This document shows positions 47,576 to 58,519 of a stretch of DNA of 64,000 nucleotides, piece by piece. The translations under genes were made by a program, and so were the position numbers. This DNA comes from Heterotrichella gracilis (lineage: Eukaryota; Sar; Xanthophyceae; Tribonematales; Xanthonemataceae), in the NCBI GenBank assembly GCA_032358255.1, contig JAULBX010027938.1, forward strand, positions 62,001 through 126,000. Direction: 5' to 3'. Positions within the stretch are counted from its first letter, which is position 1. Every line of letters begins with the position of its first letter. Under the pieces are notes generated by a model, which did not search any database, was not told the origin of the DNA, and worked only from the letters and a program-made list of their open reading frames with translations.

Positions 47576-50500
47576 ATGGGTACAATACGCAAGTTGCAAG
47601 CAGAAATCGACAAAGTACTCAAGAAGGTGCAAGAGGGAATCGATGAGTTCGATGAGATATGGGACAAGGTGCGTACCAAACCACATTGGATGGTTGCCCC
47701 ACCTTGCCACCAAGTCATGCTTCACCTGCCCGGAAACAAGCCGTTCTTGGCTTAGCCTGTACTTGAAAGCCTATCAAAAACACACAAATGGTGCTTTGAG
47801 AGCTAGGACTGCCGGTGTTTGGCTCTCTGCCAACTCCTTATGCTCACTCACACCTCTATGCCCCAGGTCTATGACACAGACAATGTGAACCAAAAAGAAA
47901 AGTACGAAGCGGACCTGAAGAAGGAAATCAAGAAGCTCCAGCGGTACCGTGACCAAATCAAGACATGGTAAGGCCTGCACTGCCTTTTCTCAATCTGCAG
48001 TATGTTGATGCATATTGAGCTGAACACCAACTTGAGGCCTGTGCTGCCAGGATGGGGAGCACGGACATCAAGGACAAGAGCGACCTGGGGAACGCCCGGA
48101 AGGCCATCGAACGTGAAATGGAGCGGTTCAAGGTGTGCGAGCGGGAAACAAAAACCAAGGCCTTTTCCAAGGAGGGTCTGGGCCAGGCAGCCAAGATGGA
48201 CCCCAGGGAGAAAGCAAAGAACGAGATGCGGGACTGGCTGAACACCACAGTAGACCTGCTCAACACGCAGGTGAGGCTTGCATAAGCTTATGACACAGAC
48301 AGCAACCAGGTGCTGCCTTGCGCAACCTGGAACCAAGCACCTGCTGGCTATGGGTGCGCCTCAGCTGGCTGACCTGCAACATATGCATGCAGGTGGATAG
48401 CTTTGAGTATGAGGCTGAGAACCTCAACCAGCCCAACCGGAAGAAGTCACAGAAACCTGCAAGGTTGACGCACCTGGACGAGTCTGTGAACCGGCACAAA
48501 CAGCATGTGGGGCGGCTAGAGCAGATGATGCGGTTACTTGACAGTGACCAAATCACACCCGAGGAAGTCAATGAGGTGAAGGAGCTCCTGGATGACTACT
48601 TGGCACGCAACCAGGATGACTTTGACGATTTTGATGGTCCAGATGACATGTATGACCCGAGGTAAGTGCCCCCCGCTGCACCGGCATGGGTGCATCGCCC
48701 CCCGCACCCACCTTGCACACACGCGTTATGCGCATTGGGCTCACACCACCCACCTGCCTGCAGCCTGATTGAGAAGATGGACTCCCTGGCTGACACCCTG
48801 GGCGCCGCCATCCCCGTGGTGGTCCCCAAGGGCAAGGAGAAGGAGAAGGAAAAGGAGAAGGACAAAGACAAGGACAAGGACAAGGAGCGCGACAAGGAGC
48901 GCGCGGCTGCGCTGGCCGCTAAGGCGCAGCTGGCTGCACAGGGCAGCATCAGGTACTGCCTTGCCTTGACTCACATTCAGCTGCACTCGGCTTGGCTGCG
49001 CCACTGCCTTTAATGTTTATAATTACTTGCATTCCGACAACAAAGTCTGATCAGCAATCAGCCCTTCACAAGCTTGGGCCACTGCCATGCACCACAGAGT
49101 TAGTGCCTGAGCGCATCACCAAGGGAGATGCCCAATTTTCCTGCACGTGCATGGGCCCTGCACCTGTCTCAGCAAAGTATGTGTTGAAGCTGTGGCGGGG
49201 CTTGTAGGTTACCGGATGACGTCCCTGAGGAGCCCAAGCCCAAGACAGTTGTGATAGCAGTGCCCCCTGTGGCCACGCGGGCAGTGCCCACCGTGGTTCC
49301 TGTGCGGTTGCCCTCAGGTGGCACTCCTCGCGACAGTGCGCCTGTCACGCCATCAGCGGTGCCGACTGTGGCGGCGGTGTTGCAAGGTGAGGGCCTAGGG
49401 TTTAGGGTTTTGCAAGGCGAGGTTCCGGAGGATGCACATTCCTCAACAAGCTAAAAGCATCAGGCAGGTCTGCTCAGCCACCTCCACAGGCATAATGCCT
49501 GGTCAATAAGGGTCTCAAATCCATCGCATTGTTGCTGGTCAGAAAAGTGGGGCGGCCTATGCGAATCATCCGCCAGCACCCGAAGCCAAATAACAGCGCC
49601 TGGTCGTACTGCAGGCACCATCCCCACCCAGGCTGCCCCTCCCCAGCCCCCGGCAAACAACCCCCTTCTGGCGGCTGTGCTCAAGGGCGAGCCGCATGCT
49701 GCACCGCCCGCAGCGGCGCCAGCAGCGGCGCCAGCAGCGGCGGCAGGGCCTGTGGGAGTGGTGGAGGACGAGGCGCGGCAGGCGGGCCCCAGGACGGCTG
49801 CCGAGGCTGTGCAGGGGCGGGGCCAGCCCAGCCAATGGGCGTTCTCTGAGAGCTTCCCTCAGCTCGGCGCACCCAGTGGCGCACCAGGTACACGCAGCGC
49901 ATGCAGGGTCATGTAGAATCACTTGGGGTTTGTAATAATTTACAACCCTAGAGGAAACGTCTATGAAACATGTGCTGGGACATGGTGGTTGCTGCCTGGT
50001 CGGAGGTGGAGAGAAGGGCCATGGGACTCATGCACTTGTGTGGTGTGGTGCCCCTTGCTGTGGCAGGATGGCACCGGCTCATGCATGGTGTGCCACTTGT
50101 TTCACACGAGTGCTGAAATGGTCGAAATTCCAGTCCTAATTGGAGCTATCCCAATTTACCAGCAGGTCCCGGTGCAGCCAAGAAGCAGCTGTTCCCCCAG
50201 CCGGGTGCGCCCAACGGCGCGCTGCCTACGCCTGGGCCCAGCAGCTACGCGGCAGTGGGCAGTGCGGCGCCCGGGCCGGTGCAGAAACCGCTGGGCCAGT
50301 TTGCGCAGGCGGCAGCTGTGGGGATGCAGCCGGGCAAGCCAGGTGGGGACATTGCCATGCCTGACAAAATGCATTGTCGTCGAAGCATCACCTGGCTGAC
50401 GATACAAGCCACAGGATACTGCAACCTTTGCATCAAGTACGGCCCTGGCAATTGGGTGCAAATCATGATAAACTGTGTGGAGATGTACTATACAGCATGC

Positions 50501-52070
50501 TCAATTCATTGTACAGCAAAAGCGCCATTGCCTGGTGCTCACCATGCGGGCTGTGCATTGGCGCAGGTGTGGTTGGACCCGATCGCGTTGCGCAGCAGCC
50601 CGCCAAGGACAGCTTTGCCAGCGCGGTGGGTGTGCGGTCCGGGCCCTCCTACGAGGCAGACGCCCTGATCCAGCAGCAGCAGCAGCAGCAGCCATTTGAG
50701 GATAAGCCGCCCCCTCCCGGTGTCAACTACGACATGCTGCAGTCCATTGTGGCAGGCTTTGCATCCTCAGACCTGCGGCCGGATGCGGGCTACCCGCCTG
50801 CGGCCGCCAACCCTGCAGGCAGCTTGCAGATACTCACGGCAGGCCTTGCGTGAGTGCCGGGGGTGGTGGAGGGGTGGAGGGTGTGCCTTGCATGGATGCG
50901 CATGACAGTTTTGAACCATATGCGCGCTGCACACCCATTTGAACCGTTGCATTGCAAGGTTTTACGCTGCACTTCTGCAATGCACGACCTGCGCCTTACT
51001 TGTCATCCAATTTTGAGCTCACCTTGAATTTTGCGCGGCGTTGACAACTAGCTAGCCATCATCTGTCACACTGGTAGTGTTGCTTGACCAGTCTCTTGGA
51101 CTATGAGGCCTATTTAGGCATTTAATCTGGGCTCAAAGCTGGAATGCGCATGATTGGTGCCCCCTGTTGCGCAGCCGGTCCATCCCGCACCCTCAAGACG
51201 CGCAGTGGACCAACTTCTCTGTGCGGCCGCGCGTGCCCAGCAGCGGGGTGCCCGCCTCCTACCCGCAGACCAAGCTGCCCATCCTGGACAACCCCGTGCT
51301 GTTTGAGAAGCTGGACACCGAGGCGCTGTTCTTTGCGTTCTACCACCAGCCGGGAAGCTTCCAGCAGTATTTGGCGGCGCGCGAGCTGAAGCGGCAGTCG
51401 TGGAGGTACCACAAGCAGCACGGCGCGTGGTTCCAGGTAGGTCGGCGGGCGGGTGGGGGTGGGGTGGCAGGCTGTGACGGCGGGGCAGGGCTGTGGGTTG
51501 GTTGGCCTTGCATTCTCATGATCAGGAGGGTGGATACGCAAATGCATGTGCATGTGGTTCTAGTGCACTGTATTGTAGCCCGGCTTGTGCAAAGCACAGG
51601 TTGCCAGCCGTGGTGCAAGCCCCGACTGGCGTGCCTCACATGCATGCAATCATGCCAGCAGCAGGAGGTACTGCCCTTGACCCCCTGCACGTTCCCCGCC
51701 ATCGCGTGTGCACAACCCACTTGCGCCACCTGCCCTTGGCCCTGTGGTATCATACAGGGGACATTGTGGGCGCCGGCTCCTGTTTCCTTTGTACGGCGTA
51801 TCAGTAATCATAATCTTATATCTAAATATATAGCGTAATAATCAAATGGACTGATTTTAAGTTGTATCATTATTTTAGGGTTTACCCTGTCCCTTGCCTG
51901 TGCAGCGGCACGAGGAGCCCAAGATCACCACCGAGGAGTACGAGCAGGGCACCTACGTGTACTTTGACTACAACATCGTGCACGATGACCTGCAGTCGGG
52001 GTGGTGCTACCGCCTGAAGCAGGACTTCACGTTCAAATATGACGCACTTGAGGACGAGGTGCAGGCCTAG
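47576..52070 (+). CDS. NOT3: CCR4-NOT complex subunit NOT3
   Basis: Exons are 47576-47668, 47867-47967, 48051-48270, 48393-48661, 48764-48952, 49208-49386, 49615-49887, 50166-50342, 50567-50849, 51175-51436 and 51906-52070; 736 residues. NOT3/NOT5 is a scaffold of the CCR4-NOT deadenylase, which shortens mRNA poly(A) tails. The N-terminal coiled-coil domain is nearly textbook: [81 protein letters not shown]. The C-terminal NOT-box (about residues 595-735) has [60 protein letters not shown] and [19 protein letters not shown]. The middle is a Lys/Glu/Asp run, then Pro/Ala-rich linkers and a seven-Gln run. The candidate polyadenylation signal TGTAA lies at 52117-52121. The NOT3 versus NOT5 name is by whole-length similarity only. 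Confidence 0.95.
49380..49422. repeat. Duplicated exon tail and donor flanking a telomere-like tract
   Basis: ttgcaaggtgagg at 49380-49392 (exon end and real donor) and ttgcaaggcgagg at 49410-49422 flank ctagggtttagggtt at 49395-49409, inside the NOT3 gene. The copy carries GC in place of the donor GT. Confidence 0.85.
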
Positions 52071-53260
52071 GGTTTAGGCGCTGCACCTGAGTGTGGAGCA
52101 CATGGGGCGGGAGGACTGTAATGCATCGATGATTTGTCCTCCTGCATGGGGAGGGGATACAACAGCGTGTGATGTGCGAGGGGTACTGTTGAGGGAGGGT
52201 GGGAGTGGGTGTGCTGCTGTTGCTACTGTAATGGTTTCCGTTTTGACAGACAGACAGTGGTGCTTCTAAGATAGGCAGTCAGCCAGCGTTGGTATTGAAA
52301 GTTGCCCCCAGCTTGGGGGCAATCTTTGAGTTGGCATCACAAGTTAGTTGCAGGCCTGCCATAATGGTTTTGGATTAATCTTTTGACGCTCTTGACTTTG
52401 TGATCTACAAAGTCTTCATTGTGCTCCAGCCTTGCTCAGTGTAGCACGAAGTGCTTTGAGCTGTCAACGACAGTGATTCGCACAGGTGGGCGCCGTGCGG
52501 TTTTGTGGCCCACGAATCTGTAGTGTGCAGACAGCTGCATGTAAAGGACATGATATGTGGTACACGGCTTGCCAATGCAATATTTGGAATGGTTTGGAAT
52601 GGTTTGGCCCAATAGTAACAGGGCCACGGATGAATTGATGCCAGGTACCCCAGCCGGCTGCGTGCATTCACTATAGCCATCATAGCACTTGCCATCAGTA
52701 TACATAAGAGCTCGCGCAATATTTTTATACTGTTCGCCTCAGGCCAGTAGCCGGTACTACTTGGTGATGCGGCGGCCGCCTGCAGTGCATTACCAAGTAA
52801 TACCGGCTACTGTCGCCGCGGCATGATTCATGGTTGCCAGTCTCAGATTCAATCCAATTTGGAGGAACAGTAACTGTAATGCTGGAGGAGCCAGTGACCC
52901 CCTCTCCGTGGGAAGTTACAATCTTGTGCGTTGCCTTTCCGGAAGGAAGGCAGAGTCATTGGGTGTGGCCTACGCTGAGGCAGTTCCACTCTGGGTATCC
53001 CAGAAGTGTACTGCCCAGTAAAAGGCTTCCTTACAAGTGCACACAATAATAATAACAGTTGATTGCAATGATGCACTGCAGCACTAGTAATTACAAAGGC
53101 CAGACTCCAAAATAATGCTGGCCATTATTACGCTGTGAGCGATACCATCCTCAGTGAGAAGGCATGAAGGGACATCTTGGGTATCACGCACGCACACGCC
53201 ACATGCCTGGCAGGACTTGCCTTGCTGACTGTCAAATTTGGTATGCGGCCCGCGCATGGC
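52071..53260. other. Convergent intergenic region with a long hairpin
   Basis: This lies between the NOT3 and COG6 stop codons. It contains the inverted repeat at 52745-52812 and otherwise only short unsupported frames. Confidence 0.6.
52745..52812. repeat. 26-bp inverted repeat (hairpin), 24 of 26 positions paired
   Basis: Left arm 52745-52770 begins cagtagccggta and ends ttggtgatgc. Right arm 52787-52812 begins gcattaccaa and ends taccggctactg. The two arms pair at 24 of 26 positions around a 16-base GC-rich spacer containing a NotI-like gcggccgc. Confidence 0.85.
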
Positions 53261-56200
53261 TCACGAGACCCCCAGTATGGTGTACACCTGCGAGGGCGTG
53301 TGCCTGATTGTGTCTGTGTACTGCTCCTCTGTGTATCCGCTGCTGTCGTCGCTCACCACGTCGTACACAAGCTGGTACGCCCACCCCAGCCTGCGGGCAA
53401 CCCTGGCAGCCGCCTCCGCCTTCAATCGGGGCACCTGTGTGTGTGGGGTGGGTGGAGGAAAGGAATTAGCAGGCAGAGCACCCTTTTCTCCCACGCATGG
53501 CGCCCATGGTGTGAGGTGAAACCAGTACTCTCAAGCATGTGCAAAATCAAGAGTGGGCAATTCCACAAAAGGCCATGCAATGCCCTGGCGACGGCTGAAC
53601 CAAACCCTTCTACACGTACCCGCAGCTTTTCAAACTCCGGTAGCGTGCTGGGGTCTGATAGCAGTACGAAGAAGCTGCGCATGGCTTCGGTGATGCGTGG
53701 CAGTGCCAAAGCAGGATCCGCAGCAATAAGGCCCCTTTCACCGGAGGTGCCATCCTGCATCACAAGCAACACAGCCAGATGAGCAATCAGTCAGCCTTGC
53801 ACATGTAGCGCCAAGCAGGTCCCATCCTGGCACTGTTGACGCCATTTGCTGCATGGGTGTGTGCATTGCGTATGTACTGTTAAGCGTTCAGGGTGTGTGC
53901 ATCATGTGTTTGTCCTACTGTGCTCCATACTCATTTTGTACCTGCTGCCTCCATATTCATTCTGGTACCTACACACATGTCGGCCAGCATCCCATATGGA
54001 TCCCCAGCATGCCATCAACACATGCGGTGGAGCCTCATTCACCCAACGCTGTGCATCGCCGTACCTGGTATAGCCGCATACGCTCCACGATCTCCCCCAG
54101 CCCGCATTTCCCGAGTATCGCGTTCACGTGCTCCAGGATCGCTGCATCCAGGTTTGCGCCAATGGCGTCCACCAGCGCATTGGCGCGCGCATGCGTGCAT
54201 GTGTGCAGGGCCAGTGGCAGCTGCAGGGCAGCTAGGCAGTTGACCATGTAGATGCGCTGCGCTGACAGCTCGATGTGGGCCACCTCATCCACCCTGCACG
54301 CATGAACACAATGGTACTTGTCACCAATGTTGCAGATAGATTGACATGGTACCTGTCTTCAAAGCTGGAATGCGCATACTTCAACAAAAAAAGGACATCT
54401 TATCAGGTACATAACACACACATGATGTTAAGTTGGCAGCAAATCAGTGGCTGGTGCGTACCTGGGGGGCGCGTCTCACTTATATTATCAACAAGCAAAG
54501 AAATCCCATGAGGTATAACAAGCATGCATGCATGATGTAATGATGGCAGGCTAGTGGCTGGCGCGTACCTGGAGGGCGCATCTGGGCGCAGGGCCTCTGA
54601 GCTGCGCGCGCACATCTCAACCACCGGGTCCACTGCGGTGGCCAGCACGGGAGCAAACTCCGCCTCCCCCGCCTCACCCAGTGCACTGTCAAATGCCGAC
54701 TCAAATGACTCAACCAGCTCCATCAGCTGGTGGACAGCCTCAGTCACCTGTGGAGCAGTCGGGGTTATGATTTGTGGCTCTGGATTTGATAATATTGTGA
54801 TCATAGTTCCAATCAATCCTATTGGTAAGACTGTGATCATGCTTGCAAATGGTTAGATAAGTGTATGTATTATTAGCTGGTAGGCTGTCTCGGTTGCCTG
54901 TGGAGGTAGCATAAAGAGATGTGGCAATTGTAGTGCTGTATATCTTTCAGATGAACAGACCAATAAATGGCAAAATTTGCCCAGCACACAAAAGCTTGGG
55001 CACTGGCTCCATGTGCCATGCCCGTGAGAAATGCAAGACGCAGGAACGGTGGCGCCGGCCGTACTTGTGGGGGTGGGCCAAGGTCGGCGGGCGGCGGCGG
55101 CGGGTAGCGCAGCATCTTGTCCCCCTTGGCCTTGAGCTGGTCCTGGAAGATGCGCTGCGCCAGCTGCTTGCATGACAGCAGCGTGGTGACCAGCTGCGAG
55201 GCGGGGCCCAGCAGGCTCTGTATGGTGTGCGTGTAGAATCCCAGCAGCTGCTGCAGCTTGAAGCACAGCAGCAGGGGGGGCGGCTGCAGCAGGACCTGCT
55301 CGATGCGCACCTGCAGGGGGCGCAACATTGGTTTATAACAAAATGTTTCCAAATTTCAAGATTTACTTTGAATATTTCGCTTTTGGGTTATCTATAACTT
55401 CACCGGGGCCTGCCAGTGAGCTCCTGCACTGTCCGGTGGGTCAGCCATGCCTGACCCATTCTTAGCAATGCAGCTTGGTCCTTGATGCAGTATGGTGCAC
55501 AAGTATGATGTACCTCCAATGTTTTATGCAACGACATATTCCACTGTACGCGCCCAGGGCCCCTACGGTAGCCCTGGACCACATCACCACCCAATCCTCA
55601 TCCCAGGATACCCTGCCGCACTGTCAAAACTGGCGGCACCCATATGCAGGTGCTCTTCAACCCGCGCACATCCATCCACCAACATCTACCTCACACACAT
55701 GCGTATCACTGTCACCCCACCACCGCACCTTGAGCGGCCGGCAGATGCTCTCAAAAATCTTGTCAAGCAGCTGCACCGTGGTGGGCAGCTCAGTGGCACC
55801 CTGCGCCTCCCCAGCAGTTGCGCCATACTGGTGGACCCCGTCTGCAGCCGAGCCGTTGGGGGTGCCGGGTGAGGGCCCCTCCTCGCCAAACAGGGCCACC
55901 AGGAGCTCCCGCTCGGATGCCACTGACTGGTGCACCTGTGCGGCGGTGATTGGGGGTGATCCATCTGCCTGGTGTTCCGGTGCAGATGAGCTGAGGACAC
56001 GGGCGGAACCCGGTGCCCATAAAATTGAAGTAGGTGGTAATTGGAAGAAGTTGGTGTTTGGATGGCAACCCCCGCATGGGCTGGTACCATGGCATCAGCA
56101 ACCTGGATGCCAAGGCTGCGCCGTGGTGTGATGGGTGCCCAGAGGGTGCATAGAGCATCTACCCAGCATGTGTGATTTCCAGGAGTGGGAGCATGCGGCA

Positions 56201-57821
56201 CCAAGTCAGGCCAGCATGCATAGTTGACCAGAGTGGGTGCATGAGCCACATATTCAGCACCGCGCGTGGGTGCAAAGGGCACCTACCCATGCCAGCATGT
56301 CGCCGATGTAGCGCTGCGGGTCATGTGCGTGCATCTCGATGGGGCGGGGGGTGCCCGCCGCGCCGCCCCGCGTGAGCGCCGCCAGGAACCTCTGGAACAG
56401 CGCGTTGTTGCGCGCAGTGGCCACCTCCTCCGCGTAGTACTTGAACAGCACCTGGCGCTCGCGCAGGGCCAGGGCTGCTTTTTGTAGGATGGGGTCCACG
56501 TCGGGTGCGTCTGCCTCGCCCAGGTGGCGGCACTCTGCTTGGACCCACCTGTGCGTGAGGAGGCAGGGCTTGGTGTATGCATGGCTGGCGAAGCTTAATT
56601 GAGCATGGCGTGGCACAGGAATCCCACAACCCATGAGTGCGTGCAAGAAAAGACCGTAACATGCAGGAAAACCGTGGCAGATTGTGAACCAGTAGTTGGG
56701 TTCCCGCGGCTCCCAGTACAGGCGAAAGATGGTGCTTGGCTGACTGCTGCAAAACGCATGCATACCAGCACACCACCGTTGCAGACCAATGCAACATGAA
56801 GCTAGGTGTTTCGGCTCCAGTGGGCTGTCTGTACCTGCACAACCGCTCGTATGCGGTTTCTTGATACATCGCCATGGAGTCCATGAGCTCCAGTCCAGCT
56901 CGTTGGTGGTGCGTGCGTAGCAGGTTGCGGCAGTTTGAGTGGATGTGGCGAACCCGTTCCAGTGCGGCAAAGAACTCGTCACCGATTGGGCCCTCCTGCA
57001 CAGAGCACAAGCCACGCTTGCATCCTGCGGTAACTACGGGCGGCAGCAGCACACAATGAGCTGCCATCGGTGCTGAATAGAAGCCACACAGGTGGAGTGA
57101 GTGTGGCTGGAGTTGAGTACCTGAAGGCTGCTTATCTCCTCTGGTGTCAGCTGGTACTGCTGCAAGAACTTGTGCACTTGCTCGCCCCTGAGCTCGCTCA
57201 GTGCAAGCGACTTTTGCAGCTGCTCCATCTTTTGGAGCATGTCAGCTGTCGAGGACTTGCTGGTTGACAAAGCGGTGCTGATCCGCCGTGTGCAGGTTGC
57301 CAGCGACTCAAGATCATGGTCCACCACATCTAGGGCCTGTGGTGGGATGTGCAGTAAGGAAAACGTCAGAGGTCGCAGCTCGGTGGGCTGTTAAGACCCG
57401 GAAGCAGTTGAAAGTACAATGCCACTGTGTGCTGCTATGGTGCAAGCAGGCTCACCTCAATGACTTGGTCTGCTGCTGCCAGAAACTCCTCGTTTATGTC
57501 CAGGCCCTGCTTCTCTATGGTCGCCCTTAACCGTCTCCTAGCGGCTGGGGTGTTGTCTTCATAGAACTCGGACAAGGAAGACAGAGAGCTCACGATGTCT
57601 GCTGACTCTGTCTTGGTTTCAAGTATCTGCACAAGGCAGGGTTGAGTCGGATTATTCCCATATGCATGCATGCGTGGCATCGAGAATGCGTCTGCAGGTG
57701 CCTACAGTTGCGCTAGCACTGTGCTAGATCTGAGACTTTTTTTGAAAGGCGACACCGATGAAGCCCACAACGTTACCTTCTTCACCCGCCTTGCCAAGCC
57801 AGGAGCCAGTGCCCCAGCCAT
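53261..57821 (-). CDS. COG6: Conserved oligomeric Golgi complex subunit 6
   Basis: Exons, minus strand: 57821-57777, 57626-57456, 57336-57121, 56995-56835, 56548-56287, 55935-55729, 55310-55065, 54747-54569, 54293-54065, 53754-53620, 53434-53261; 674 residues. COG6 belongs to lobe B of the COG tether, which docks intra-Golgi retrograde vesicles and keeps glycosylation enzymes in place. Key stretches are SEFYEDNTPAARRRLRATIE, KFLQQYQLTPEEISSLQ, FFAALERVRHIHSNCRNLLR, THHQRAGLELMDSMAMYQET, AYERLCRWVQAECRHLG, VLFKYYAEEVATARNNALF, LTRGGAAGTPRPIEMHAHDP and RYIGDMLAWVHQSVASEREL. The C-terminal helical half is also complete (DEVAHIELSAQRIYMVNCLA; ILEHVNAILGKCGLGEIVER). The start ATG at 57821 gives a short first exon; the frame is open upstream, so an earlier start is possible. 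Confidence 0.95.
54421..54583. repeat. Tandem duplication of exon tail and donor in a COG6 intron
   Basis: gtggctggcgcgtacctgga then gggcgcatct at 54554-54583 (real exon end and donor, minus strand) recurs as gtggctggtgcgtacctggg then gggcgcgtct at about 54447-54476. It is preceded in both copies by catgatgt and ggcag. The offset is about 107 bases. Confidence 0.85.
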
Positions 57822-58519
57822 GGCTACCCGTTGGGTGTTCCAGATGCGGTTACAACGCCTGCTGCCAAGTCGTGTCACATGGGATGTACGCCAAGCCCGA
57901 AAATAACCTATCTGTTCGCGACAACCGGATACATCACGCAGGGCATGATGATCAAGCCATGACAAGGTCGCAACCGTGATTGCTCTAAACCTGCGAAGGT
58001 GGCCTGCGTGTTTTGTGCTGCAGGATGAACAAGGTCAGCGTTGAGCAGTTGGCATGCACCTCAATATCGGACAACACTTTGTTGGGTGTCAAACTTTTGA
58101 AGTCTGTCCATCTGATGCATGGACTCCATCATGCATGCATATTTGTTGAGATATATAAATGATATTTATTATAAAAATAAATATTATCAACTGATGTACA
58201 TCGAGCATAACAGTGTCAAATACGAAAGCAAAGTGCGCTGCAGCGGACCTAGTGGATATGAGTTCTACAAGGAGTGACAGAGGGCCAAGCACTATATTGC
58301 AGGGTAGTGAAACCAGGGAGGAACTACAGTTTGTGGCTGTGCATGAAACTTCAACCAGCGGACCACCCTAAAGGTAAAATTGCCGTTTATTTCAGTGGAA
58401 AATTGGTGTCTGTACATTGAAGTGCACCCGGCGCTGCCCACCAGCAGATTTCATTAGAAAGGGTACCATTTGTCCACTTCATCACGCATTGCACATATGA
58501 AGACTGACATCTGCAGTTC
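57822..58519. other. Region between RHL1 3' end and COG6 start, no gene seen
   Basis: It should hold the COG6 promoter. It is AT-rich around 58130-58200, with tgcatgcat motifs. No supported frame. Confidence 0.5.
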
